Program-made: the position numbers and the translations under genes
Notes under the pieces: model-generated
Database searches by the model: none
The model's input: the letters and a program-made list of their open reading frames with translations, nothing else
What the model was told of the DNA's origin: nothing
Origin: Maritalea sp051251695
Lineage (GTDB): Bacteria > Pseudomonadota > Alphaproteobacteria > Rhizobiales > Devosiaceae
NCBI RefSeq assembly: GCF_051251695.1
Contig: NZ_JBPOEU010000015.1
Coordinates: 24,841-88,840 of the forward strand
DNA: 64,000 nucleotides
Direction of reading: 5' to 3'
Part shown: positions 42,119 through 49,793 of the stretch, in pieces
How positions within the stretch are numbered: the first letter of the stretch is position 1
Layout: each line of letters opens with the position of its first letter

Positions 42119-42841
42119 TCATTCTGATATTTGCCAAGTGACATTAACGGTTATGGAATAATCCAATTCGCCGGCTTGCACGGGGACTGAGTCAGACATT
42201 GCCATTTCCATACGCGCCATATTGGCATAGGGCTGCGGCGTGTGACCTGAGTTCTCGGAAATACTCAGAATACGGTCAAGGTTTAAGTCTGCTGCGTCAG
42301 CATAGATTTTGGCGTTTTTCAGGGCTTCCATAATTGCATTTTTGCGCGCCTCATCCAACAGTTTTGCTGGTTCAGCGACGGCAAAGCTAACGCCGTTCAC
42401 AGAGTTGGCGCCAACGGTGACTGCCTTATCCAGAACATCACCAAGATTGTCGAGTTCCAAAACACCAACTGTCACCATGTTGGAAACGCGATAGCCGTTA
42501 ATTTTGGGCGCCAACGTGTACCCGTTTTGATCGCGCTTATCAGAATGCACGTAATTTGGCTGAACGGAAAAGTTTGATGTTTGGATATGTTTTGCTTCTA
42601 TACCCGCGCCTTTCAGCACCTCAATAAGAGCACTCATGGCCTCGTTGTTTGCGCTTAGTGCATCGCGGGCGGTTTCGCCTTCTGTCACAACACCAGAGGT
42701 GACAATGGCCATGTCTGGCGCAGCCGTCACGTTGCCGGTGGCGCTGATATTGATGGTGGCGATCTGGTCTTCAGCCGCCGCCTGCTGGACACTAAAGCCA
42801 AGAATAATGATGGCGGAAAGGGGAAGTAATTTCTTTAACAT
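42119..42841 (-). CDS. SIMPL-domain (DUF541) periplasmic protein
   Basis: The product of about 240 aa starts MLKKLLPLSAI with a signal peptide ending AAAED. The SIMPL domain shows ISATGNVTAAPDMA, IKHIQTSNFSVQP-like and YRVSNMVTVGVLELDNLG segments. Family members (YggE, BP26) are associated with oxidative stress and some form ring oligomers. The upstream open frame to 42913 is unlikely because the signal peptide begins here. Confidence 0.87.
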   Translation of the reverse strand: MLKKLLPLSAIIILGFSVQQAAAEDQIATINISATGNVTAAPDMAIVTSGVVTEGETARDALSANNEAMSALIEVLKGAGIEAKHIQTSNFSVQPNYVHSDKRDQNGYTLAPKINGYRVSNMVTVGVLELDNLGDVLDKAVTVGANSVNGVSFAVAEPAKLLDEARKNAIMEALKNAKIYADAADLNLDRILSISENSGHTPQPYANMARMEMAMSDSVPVQAGELDYSITVNVTWQISE

Positions 42842-42885
42842 TGTGGTCTCCGTTCGAAAAATACTCGACCGGAACATGTCAGAAT

Positions 42886-42914
42886 ATTGCGGCCCGATTG
42901 GGGCAGGCCGCAAT
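42886..42914 (-). terminator. Hairpin downstream of cytochrome c gene
   Basis: ATTGCGGCC (42886-42894) pairs with GGCCGCAAT (42906-42914). It lies 15 bp after the cytochrome stop. The T-tract is weak. Confidence 0.5.
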
Positions 42915-42928
42915 AGGAAAAATGCGTA

Positions 42929-43345
42929 TTATTTGCTTTCGGTCGCTGTCGCGGCTGGGTCGAATTCAGGCGAGAACTGCAGCAAATAGGCGATCAGATT
43001 ATCCTGATCTTTCTCTTTTTTCAGGCCAGCAAAGGTCATTTTGGTGCCCTTGAGGAACTTTTTGGGTTTGGTCACAAACTCTTTCATGTTGTCGATGTTC
43101 CAAACCAGCTCGGCTTCGCCAGCTTCCGTCATTGCTTTAGAATATTTGAAGTCCTCAACGGACCCAGCTTGGCGGCCAAAAACATTGTTGAGCGCGGGGC
43201 CAACTTTTGATTTTGCCTTGTCGCCAACCATATGGCAGGCCTTGCATTTCTTGAATATTTTTTCGCCTTTTTCCACGTCACCATCTGCGAATGCAGGGGC
43301 TGACAATGCGAGAAACATAGCGGTTAATATGGAGAGGAATTTCAT
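42929..43345 (-). CDS. Class I c-type cytochrome (c2/c550-like)
   Basis: The 138-aa exported cytochrome has a signal peptide ending APAFADG, CKACH haem-binding motif near residue 36-40, KVGPALNNVFGR, and GTKMTFAGLKK with the axial methionine. Length and motifs fit soluble periplasmic c2-type electron carriers. An Ala/Thr/Lys-rich tail extends the C-terminus. I chose the ATG at 43345 over the upstream GTG (43354) by Shine-Dalgarno spacing. Confidence 0.92.
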   Translation of the reverse strand: MKFLSILTAMFLALSAPAFADGDVEKGEKIFKKCKACHMVGDKAKSKVGPALNNVFGRQAGSVEDFKYSKAMTEAGEAELVWNIDNMKEFVTKPKKFLKGTKMTFAGLKKEKDQDNLIAYLLQFSPEFDPAATATESK

Positions 43346-43397
43346 GGATGACACCTATCATGTTGATCATTGGCGCCAACATGGATCAGAATAAACC

Positions 43398-43424
43398 GTG
43401 CGGCAATGCCATCAATTGCCGCAC
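43398..43424 (-). terminator. Hairpin downstream of the ArsR gene
   Basis: GTGCGGCAA (43398-43406) pairs with TTGCCGCAC (43416-43424), followed on the minus strand by GGTTTATTCT. It lies 28 bp after the ArsR stop. Confidence 0.55.
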
Positions 43425-43451
43425 GTTGGAAGCTCGTTAATAAAGAACTTG

Positions 43452-43778
43452 CTAGCAAAAAGTGCCGTGCACCGCATTGATAATTGTGCGCACCCGGTCG
43501 TCCGCCAGCGAATAATATATGGCTTTGCCATCTCGTCTGGTTTTCACAAGGCCTTCTTGTCGCAGCCGCGCTAGTTGCTGAGAAACGGCTGCTTGGCGCG
43601 CCTCTAGCAGTTCTTCAAGTTCAGACACAGAAGCTTCACTCTCTGAAAGGCGACACAGAATCATCAAGCGCCCTTCATGGGCGATCGCCTTCAAAAAAGA
43701 CGATGCTTCTGCTGCGGAATAATGCAGGTCATTTGAAATTGGAGTTTTGGAGCTTATTTCGATTTCATGTAATGACAT
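43452..43778 (-). CDS. ArsR-family regulator, BigR/SqrR-like persulfide sensor
   Basis: The 108-aa ArsR-type winged helix has LKAIAHEGRLMILCRL and EARQAAVSQQLARLRQEGLV. It has exactly two cysteines, Cys42 and the C-terminal Cys108, the positions that form the regulatory disulfide or tetrasulfide in BigR/SqrR. Those regulators control H2S detoxification genes. No sulfur dioxygenase or SQR gene lies in the window, but a TauE/SafE gene is 1.4 kb away. Functional identity is inferred from cysteine placement. Confidence 0.85.
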   Translation of the reverse strand: MSLHEIEISSKTPISNDLHYSAAEASSFLKAIAHEGRLMILCRLSESEASVSELEELLEARQAAVSQQLARLRQEGLVKTRRDGKAIYYSLADDRVRTIINAVHGTFC

Positions 43779-43833
43779 AAACCTACCCTATCGAGGCGTA
43801 TAGCGCCTCATAATTGTACTTTTTTAAAAATGA

Positions 43834-43880
43834 GAATATGTGTCAGGAGGCATATTCACTTAAAACATATACTTAAGTAT
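43834..43880. promoter_or_regulatory. Inverted repeats upstream of the BigR-like gene
   Basis: GAATATG-N10-CATATTC (43834-43857) and the perfect 12-bp palindrome ATACTTAAGTAT (43869-43880) lie 56-102 bp before the start, where an autoregulated ArsR protein would bind. Confidence 0.5.
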
Positions 43881-44019
43881 TTTCCCAAAATCCTAGACAA
43901 TCGAAGGCGGAATGAGGGAACCCAACTGGGGATAATGTTATTCAAATTTCGTAATGTGATCAAGCTTGCATTTTATGCTTTTAAATTTGCATCCAGCTTG
44001 CTATTAGCTGAGCCGGGTT

Positions 44020-44096
44020 GGGCCTGTAGCTCAGTTGGTTAGAGCCGACCGCTCATAACGGTCTGGTCGTAGGTTCGAGTCCTACCGGGCCCACCA
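44020..44096 (+). tRNA. tRNA with CAU anticodon (probably tRNA-Ile2, lysidine type)
   Basis: This 77-nt cloverleaf has acceptor arms GGGCCTG/CGGGCCC, D-arm TAGCTCAGTTGG, anticodon CAT at 44054-44056, T-arm with GGTTCGAGTCC and an encoded CCA end. The acceptor arm and 5' half resemble the alphaproteobacterial tRNA-Ile(GAU), as expected if C34 is modified to lysidine by TilS to read AUA. Elongator tRNA-Met is the alternative. Confidence 0.93.
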
Positions 44097-44400
44097 TTTT
44101 TTCTTAATAAAATCAATCTGTTATGAGGTGGGTTGTCTTTTTGGATTTTTGTTTCAACCCATAAATGCCCCAATAAAACAGTTAAAAAGGTGCACCGCGC
44201 ATAAATTTGGAATGAGGGTGGCCATTTATCACTCCAATAGCTCTGACCAACATCCCCAAAATCTTGCAGTTTTAGACTTCAGCACTAATTGTTCCTCCGC
44301 AATAGGTGCTGTGTAGACTTCGACTTAATAAGTTGGCGAATGGCAATTTATATTAGCACGGTTCTGCGACGAACGGATCATTGAGATCTTTTACATGTGG
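44097..44400. other. Intergenic region after the tRNA
   Basis: A short T-run follows the tRNA (44097-44102). No protein gene is evident. Sequence upstream of the terminator at 44401 could encode a small plus-strand RNA. Confidence 0.35.
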
Positions 44401-44436
44401 GAAAGCGGCCAAGACTTATTGGCCGCTTTCTTTCTT
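44401..44436 (+). terminator. Strong terminator, plus strand
   Basis: GAAAGCGGCCAA (44401-44412) pairs perfectly with TTGGCCGCTTTC (44419-44430), followed on the plus strand by TTTCTT. On the minus strand the flank after the stem is CCCACATG, so it mainly terminates plus-strand transcripts although it lies 24 bp from the binding-protein stop. Confidence 0.75.
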
Positions 44437-44459
44437 GGGTGGTCACGAGGACCGGAAGG

Positions 44460-46028
44460 TTATTCGCAAACCCACCGCATCGTGTGGAAGTTGAACTCGA
44501 AGCTCTGCATTGGAACCCATGTGAACCCTTCTAGGCAACGATGAAATGCTTGCTGAGAACGTTGGGTTAGCACAAAGACAGCAACTTGCTCATCAACCAA
44601 TTTGCGCTGCAAATCGGCATAAATCGCATTTTGGGCATCGACGTCAACTGTCCCGCGTGCTGTGTCGATCATCTTGTCGATCTCGTCATTCATGACCCAT
44701 TCCATAGACTGCCAAGTGCCCGCCGCACGGCTGTGGTACTGGCCAAAGAAATAGCTGTCAGGTGAGGGGTATGTTGCGCCGTAGAACACTTGTGTCATTG
44801 CAGGGGTAGTATCTACATTTGCTGCAAGTTCAGTCATCCGGTTCCAAGGCTCAGGCTTTAGGATTGTGTTGAACCCAATTGTATCCAGGATCGACTTTGT
44901 CAACAGCGCAATCTCTTCCTCAAACGCCAGACCAGCCACATACATCATTTCAATGTCGATTGGTCCATCAGCCGAATAAGGTGATGCCTCAACTAACGCT
45001 TTGGCTGCTTCTAAATCGAACTTGGGCAGTGCAACATCTTTTGGGAATGCATCAGCAAAAACCGGCGGCATTGGTCCTGCCAATGGCTCGCCTGGCAGCA
45101 ACACCTCACGGATTGTGTCGTAGTCTGTTGCTAAAGCTAAGGCGCGGCGAATGTTCACATCATCCGTTGGTGCGATCTGGTTGTTTAGCTTGAAGTAGAA
45201 GTTCGTGGCGGTTGGATACTCGACAATTCGATAATCCTCTAGCGCACCAATGCTGGCATAAGTTTCTTGAGCTTGAGCATCCGACGACATTGTAAGTTCA
45301 CCAGCTACTGCTAGCGCTTTCACTGTGGCTTCTTCGTTGGTTACGACGAAACGAACTTCATCGATCGCCTGATCATCCCAGCCAAGGTGATAGTTTTCAT
45401 ACCGCTTGATCGTCATCGATGCGCCACGGTCCCAACTGTCGAGCATGAACGCGCCTGCGCCAAGAGTGTTATTGGCGATATAACCTTGAGCCCATGGGTC
45501 GTCTTCGGTCGCTTGGGCAGCCGCCACATCAGAGTTCACCAAAAACAGAAGTGGTGTGGTGGTGAGGAACGGTGTGTACACCTCGTTTAGGACAAATTGA
45601 ACTTTGTGGTCGTCCAATGCTGTCACGGAGCCTTCAGACAATAGGTTGCTGAACAGATATGACGGGCCTTCATTGATTGCCAACAGGCGCTCTACGGACC
45701 AGACAACGTCCTTGGCTTCAATGGGTGATCCGTCTTGAAACGTCGCACCCTTTTTCAAGGTGAATGTCCATGTCAACGTATCTTCAGATACTTCCCAACT
45801 CTCAGCAAGTAAGGGTTGAATTGCGCCGTCACCGTCTAGTGTTGTAAGGGCCTCATACATGTTCACCGCGGCCATATACTCGGTGTAATCGTTGATCTTA
45901 GCGGGGTCCACTGTCCCGAAAATCTGCACCGTATTGACGGTAACAACGTTTTGCGCAAATGCAGGAACGCTAGCGCCAAGCGCTAGAGCCGCTGTTGCAC
46001 CTAAAAGAAGGGATCGTAATGATTTCAT
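44460..46028 (-). CDS. ABC transporter substrate-binding protein (family 5, DppA/OppA-like)
   Basis: The 522-aa exported binding protein has signal peptide MKSLRSLLLGATAALALG ending PAFAQ. The family-5 solute-binding fold shows ESWEVSEDTLTWTFTLKKGATFQDGSP-type strands and DVNIRRALALATDYD. It should deliver a ligand to the permease/ATPase encoded upstream. It is the last gene of the operon, 24 bp after the second DUF917 gene. Ligand unknown: family 5 takes peptides, nickel chelates, glutathione and opines, and context suggests a hydantoin- or lactam-like compound. Confidence 0.9.
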   Translation of the reverse strand: MKSLRSLLLGATAALALGASVPAFAQNVVTVNTVQIFGTVDPAKINDYTEYMAAVNMYEALTTLDGDGAIQPLLAESWEVSEDTLTWTFTLKKGATFQDGSPIEAKDVVWSVERLLAINEGPSYLFSNLLSEGSVTALDDHKVQFVLNEVYTPFLTTTPLLFLVNSDVAAAQATEDDPWAQGYIANNTLGAGAFMLDSWDRGASMTIKRYENYHLGWDDQAIDEVRFVVTNEEATVKALAVAGELTMSSDAQAQETYASIGALEDYRIVEYPTATNFYFKLNNQIAPTDDVNIRRALALATDYDTIREVLLPGEPLAGPMPPVFADAFPKDVALPKFDLEAAKALVEASPYSADGPIDIEMMYVAGLAFEEEIALLTKSILDTIGFNTILKPEPWNRMTELAANVDTTPAMTQVFYGATYPSPDSYFFGQYHSRAAGTWQSMEWVMNDEIDKMIDTARGTVDVDAQNAIYADLQRKLVDEQVAVFVLTQRSQQAFHRCLEGFTWVPMQSFEFNFHTMRWVCE

Positions 46029-46052
46029 TATCTTAACTCCTTGTTGTTGTGT

Positions 46053-47153
46053 CTAAATTGCGGACCCTGAAAGGTCTTCTATTGGAACGTAAGTGTGTTC
46101 ATATCCGAAGTATTTTGGACCGACGAGATCAAGGCCATGTTCTGAACGCCATTTAGGATCACACGGCAAACCAAAGACGATCACGCGAAATCCGTAACCC
46201 ATTTGTTCGGTCGTGATCGGCACGCCAGTTTCTAAATCCAGTAAGCAGATCAAGTCAGGTGTTGTGGCCATCGGCCGGCCATCGTCAGTCTCTGCGACGA
46301 GGAATTCATTTTGAAAATGCAACTTCATTTTCATCCCATGATTGCTCTCAAGTCCGTCGATCAAAGCCGTGCCGCGCGCAAAACCGCCCGTTGTGCGCCG
46401 ATCAACATCGACGATGCGGCCTTCGAACAACCGCACGCCGTTTAACTCGCTTGCAAGGCGGTCAGCGCAGTTGCGGTTGGCCGCTTGCTCTTGGGCGATG
46501 ATATTGCCAATCGCATGAATCAACGAAAGTGAGCCACGCAAAACCGCAGCTTTAGCTTGTTTGCCGGTCATGGGGTAAAGTGCGATCAGTCCCGCGCCAC
46601 CCATTTCCACGGTGATAACCCGCGCAAATTTCTCAGTCGACAAGTTGTCCACGGTGTTCATCGTCACAGCATTGCCCTTGTCATCCGCCATAGTCATTGG
46701 GCAGGCGCTGATGCCGCTCATGGTCATTGAAACCATCTGCAATTCGGGAAAAGCGCGGCCCATTCCATCCCCATCGACAATCGGTAGCCCCAAAGTTGAG
46801 GCAACGGCGATAGGGATCGTCGAGTTTAGTCCACCCGCTTCGATACAAAAGATAGCGTCGGCTTTTCGCCCGACAACTGCCTCAAGCGCCCGCACCGCAG
46901 CGACAGCTTCGTCGCCACGCGGTAGCTTTTCCAGCATGACAGTTGGTGCGCCCATCATGGCGACAGGAATAATCAACGCATCGTCATCAAGCGCATCAAC
47001 ATCAATAACTGGCACTGGGCCGTTTTGGGCGATTGCTTGCTCGGCCATCAGTTTGCCAATGTAAGGGTCTCCGCCACCACCAGTTCCCAAAAATGCGCCA
47101 CCAAGGGCGACATGTGCCATATCGGCATGGGTGATTTGGTTCAAAGAAATCAT
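46053..47153 (-). CDS. DUF917 (S-methylthiohydantoin desulfurase-like) protein, paralogue 2
   Basis: The product of about 366 aa from MISLNQITHADM has the family's N-terminal GGAFLGTGGGGDPYIGKL and IVDGDGMGRAFPELQM and the C-terminal LLDLETGVPITTEQMGYG. I recall that domain databases rename DUF917 after S-methylthiohydantoin desulfurase, a step in thiohydantoin breakdown. Most members are untested. The start overlaps the stop of the paralogue upstream by 4 bp. The open frame extending to 47363 lies wholly within that paralogue and is rejected. Confidence 0.85.
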   Translation of the reverse strand: MISLNQITHADMAHVALGGAFLGTGGGGDPYIGKLMAEQAIAQNGPVPVIDVDALDDDALIIPVAMMGAPTVMLEKLPRGDEAVAAVRALEAVVGRKADAIFCIEAGGLNSTIPIAVASTLGLPIVDGDGMGRAFPELQMVSMTMSGISACPMTMADDKGNAVTMNTVDNLSTEKFARVITVEMGGAGLIALYPMTGKQAKAAVLRGSLSLIHAIGNIIAQEQAANRNCADRLASELNGVRLFEGRIVDVDRRTTGGFARGTALIDGLESNHGMKMKLHFQNEFLVAETDDGRPMATTPDLICLLDLETGVPITTEQMGYGFRVIVFGLPCDPKWRSEHGLDLVGPKYFGYEHTYVPIEDLSGSAI

Positions 47154-48253
47154 GATGTGCTCCCGTTTGGTTTCATCGGGTTGAATGTGATGTCGTGATA
47201 GCCAAAGGCTGCTGGCCCGACGACCGCCAAAGCTTCTGGTGTGCGCAACAGCGCATGACAGGGTAGACCCAAAATGGCGATCCGTTGTCCATAGCGCAGC
47301 ATCTCCGTTGTGATGGGCAGGCCGGTATCGGCGTCCAGCACCACGACCAGATCGGGCACGCAAACTTCAACAATCCCATTGCGCATGAAAATCAGAAATT
47401 CATTCTGCAGATCGATGCGACCAGTATCTCCCTGAAAAGCGCCAAAGCCTTCCAGCGACAATTGACCAACGGCAAACCCGCCCTTCAAATGGCGCTCTAG
47501 ATCAGAGATTTTGGCGGTCATGAGCAGCCGCCCGTTTTCTTGGTCAATTACGGCCTGCACGGGATCGCGGTTCTGCGCATTGGCTTCAAGCACCGCGCGT
47601 CCTAAATTGCGGGCTTGGGTGACCGTGTTGGGAATGGCGGCGCGTTTGACGAATTCGCCACGCATCGGCGCTTGTGCAAGGCCAGCCGCGGCCCCCATGG
47701 TCACCACGCAAGAACGTGCCAAATCTTCAAGCCATTTGTCTGATGGCGTTGTGCGGAAAACGACAACATTGCCTTTTTCGTCCGCCATTGCCGCAGGGAC
47801 GGAACGTTGGCCATAAATTGACCACGTAATCATCTGCATTTCTGGAAAGGCGCGGCCCATGCCGTCGCCGTCCACCACTGGCAAGCCTGCTTGAGCGGCG
47901 GTAAGGATCGGCTCCATCGAATTTGAGCCGCCGATTTCTGCGGATATCAGCGCATCGACCTTTTGCCCAACTTCTTCTTCAACAGCGCGCAATGCCCGCA
48001 AGCATTCCTCGCCCTCTTCGATTTTTTCAACGCCGACAACCGGCGCACCAATCCCGCCAAGTGAGACAACAAGCGCATCATCGGGCAATTCGTTAAGCGG
48101 GATAACAGGCACTTTGCGCCCCATCCGCAATTGCTCGCGGCAGCGCAGCTTGCCGATATATGGATTGCCACCACCGCCGGTGCCAAGGATTGCGGCACCG
48201 ATTTCTAGCGCATCCAAGTCCTCTAGTGTGATTTCGCGTAAAACATCAGTCAT
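47150..48253 (-). CDS. DUF917 (S-methylthiohydantoin desulfurase-like) protein, paralogue 1
   Basis: The product of about 367 aa from MTDVLREITLEDL shares GAAILGTGGGGNPYIGKL, VVDGDGMGRAFPEMQM and VVLDADTGLPITTEMLRYG with its neighbour. Divergence elsewhere is large enough that the pair may form a heteromer or act on different substrates. The start overlaps the HyuA-type gene's end by 8 bp. DUF917 and HyuA genes are often adjacent, suggesting joint action on a cyclic amide. Confidence 0.85.
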   Translation of the reverse strand: MTDVLREITLEDLDALEIGAAILGTGGGGNPYIGKLRCREQLRMGRKVPVIPLNELPDDALVVSLGGIGAPVVGVEKIEEGEECLRALRAVEEEVGQKVDALISAEIGGSNSMEPILTAAQAGLPVVDGDGMGRAFPEMQMITWSIYGQRSVPAAMADEKGNVVVFRTTPSDKWLEDLARSCVVTMGAAAGLAQAPMRGEFVKRAAIPNTVTQARNLGRAVLEANAQNRDPVQAVIDQENGRLLMTAKISDLERHLKGGFAVGQLSLEGFGAFQGDTGRIDLQNEFLIFMRNGIVEVCVPDLVVVLDADTGLPITTEMLRYGQRIAILGLPCHALLRTPEALAVVGPAAFGYHDITFNPMKPNGSTS

Positions 48254-49793
48254 GCATGGACCCCACAACTTTTAGGCGGATGCGGGTGGCATCACCGGGC
48301 AAATAGGCCAGCGGTACATCTTCTTGGTCCAGTAGTTCAATACTGTCAGGTTGCGCGCCAGCAGCAATCGCTTTTTCAGTTGCTTCTTTTCTGGCCTGCG
48401 CCAGCGCATCTTCCCTTGTGATCGAGGCAAGGGAGAAAATGCGGTCAACTTCACCAGAGATTTGGCCAATGGCGGCACCAACGGCATTGGCGACTGAAAA
48501 ATGTTCTGGCCGGATTACCTTTAGATCACCAACTTGATCGGGCATTAAAATCGAGCCGCCGCCGACAGCAAGGATCGGAATTGGCGCAGGGGATACGCGC
48601 ATTCGCTCTACCGCGTTCACGATCATCTCATCGATCTTGGATTTAGCTCGGTTTAGCCTCTCGCCACCGATTGATTTGGCTTTATCGACATCGCCAATAT
48701 CTTCTAGCCCGAGCCCAACAACCACATCGGTCGTTGTTGTGGTTTCACCACCAAACACCAGCGCTTCTTGCAAGATGCGATAGCCGACGGACCGAGGGCC
48801 GACCGTCATGGCATCTCCATCGCCGTCAATGATGGTTCCGCCGCCTAAGGCAATCGAATAAACATCTGGCATGCGGAAGTTGGTGCGCACACCGCCGACA
48901 TCCACGGTTGTACTTGCTTGGCGAGGGAAGCCTTTAACAAGCGCGCCCACGTCAGTGGTTGTGCCGCCCACATCCACAACAATGGCGTCGGTTTCACCCG
49001 ACAGGAATGATGCGCCACGCATTGAATTGGTCGGACCCGAAGCAAAGGTAAGAACGGGATAGGCCTGAACAAAATCCCGGTTCATCAGGGTGCCATCGTT
49101 CTGCGTGATGTAATAGGGGCAAGATAGCCCAACATTTTCAAGCGCATCACCAAACGCCGACACTGTCTTGCGGGACAGGCCACGCAATGACGCGTTCATA
49201 ATGGCGGCATTTTCGCGTTCAAGAATGCCCAAACGGCCAATCTCAGAGGAAAGTGTGAAATCGGCTTGCGGCAACCGTTCTTTAAGCCGCTCCATGGCTA
49301 TTTTTTCCATCTTGTCATTCACAGGTGAAAAGACAGAAGAAATCGCAATTGAATTAATGCCAGCCGCGCCGATTTCTGCGGCGATCGTATCCAACTCAGT
49401 CATGTCTAATGGGCTTATTTCACGCCCATCGAATTCGTGACCGCCTTTAGCCAACCAGAATTTCCCGCCAACGGCATCGCGCATGTCATCTGGCCAATCA
49501 ACCATCGGGGGCAGACATTGGGCGGCGGGCAAACAAAGACGAACCGCAGCCGTGCGTTCCATATGCCGACGCTCTACAACAGCATTTACAAAATGCGTGG
49601 TGCCAATCATCACAGAAGAAACTTGATTTTTGGGCACACCAGATTGTTCGAGCGCTTTGGTGATGCTTTCAGCAACCCCGCCCATAACGTCCTCGGTCGT
49701 GGGGGATTTCACCCCGGCAAGGATCGTGTCGCCATCCATAATTACGGCGTCGGTATTTGTACCACCAACATCTACACCAATCCGAAACATCAC
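48246..49793 (-). CDS. Hydantoinase/oxoprolinase family protein (HyuA-type)
   Basis: The 515-aa ASKHA-fold protein has N-terminal IGVDVGGTNTDAVIMDG and a second phosphate loop VVDVGGTTTDVGALV. IALGGGTIIDGDG and AVGGGSILMPDQVG complete the actin-like core. HyuA-type subunits couple ATP hydrolysis to opening of hydantoin, 5-oxoproline or acetone-type substrates, normally with a HyuB partner. No HyuB gene is present, and two DUF917 genes follow. At about 515 aa it is shorter than classical HyuA (about 680 aa). A start at 49790 is also possible. Confidence 0.87.
   Translation of the reverse strand: MMFRIGVDVGGTNTDAVIMDGDTILAGVKSPTTEDVMGGVAESITKALEQSGVPKNQVSSVMIGTTHFVNAVVERRHMERTAAVRLCLPAAQCLPPMVDWPDDMRDAVGGKFWLAKGGHEFDGREISPLDMTELDTIAAEIGAAGINSIAISSVFSPVNDKMEKIAMERLKERLPQADFTLSSEIGRLGILERENAAIMNASLRGLSRKTVSAFGDALENVGLSCPYYITQNDGTLMNRDFVQAYPVLTFASGPTNSMRGASFLSGETDAIVVDVGGTTTDVGALVKGFPRQASTTVDVGGVRTNFRMPDVYSIALGGGTIIDGDGDAMTVGPRSVGYRILQEALVFGGETTTTTDVVVGLGLEDIGDVDKAKSIGGERLNRAKSKIDEMIVNAVERMRVSPAPIPILAVGGGSILMPDQVGDLKVIRPEHFSVANAVGAAIGQISGEVDRIFSLASITREDALAQARKEATEKAIAAGAQPDSIELLDQEDVPLAYLPGDATRIRLKVVGSMHD

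Noticed and set aside
44041..44096. tRNA as an integration site
   Set aside because: No integrase or direct-repeat att site was seen in the following sequence.
47154..47363. 70-codon extension of DUF917 paralogue 2
   Set aside because: It lies entirely within the coding sequence of paralogue 1 and has no family features.
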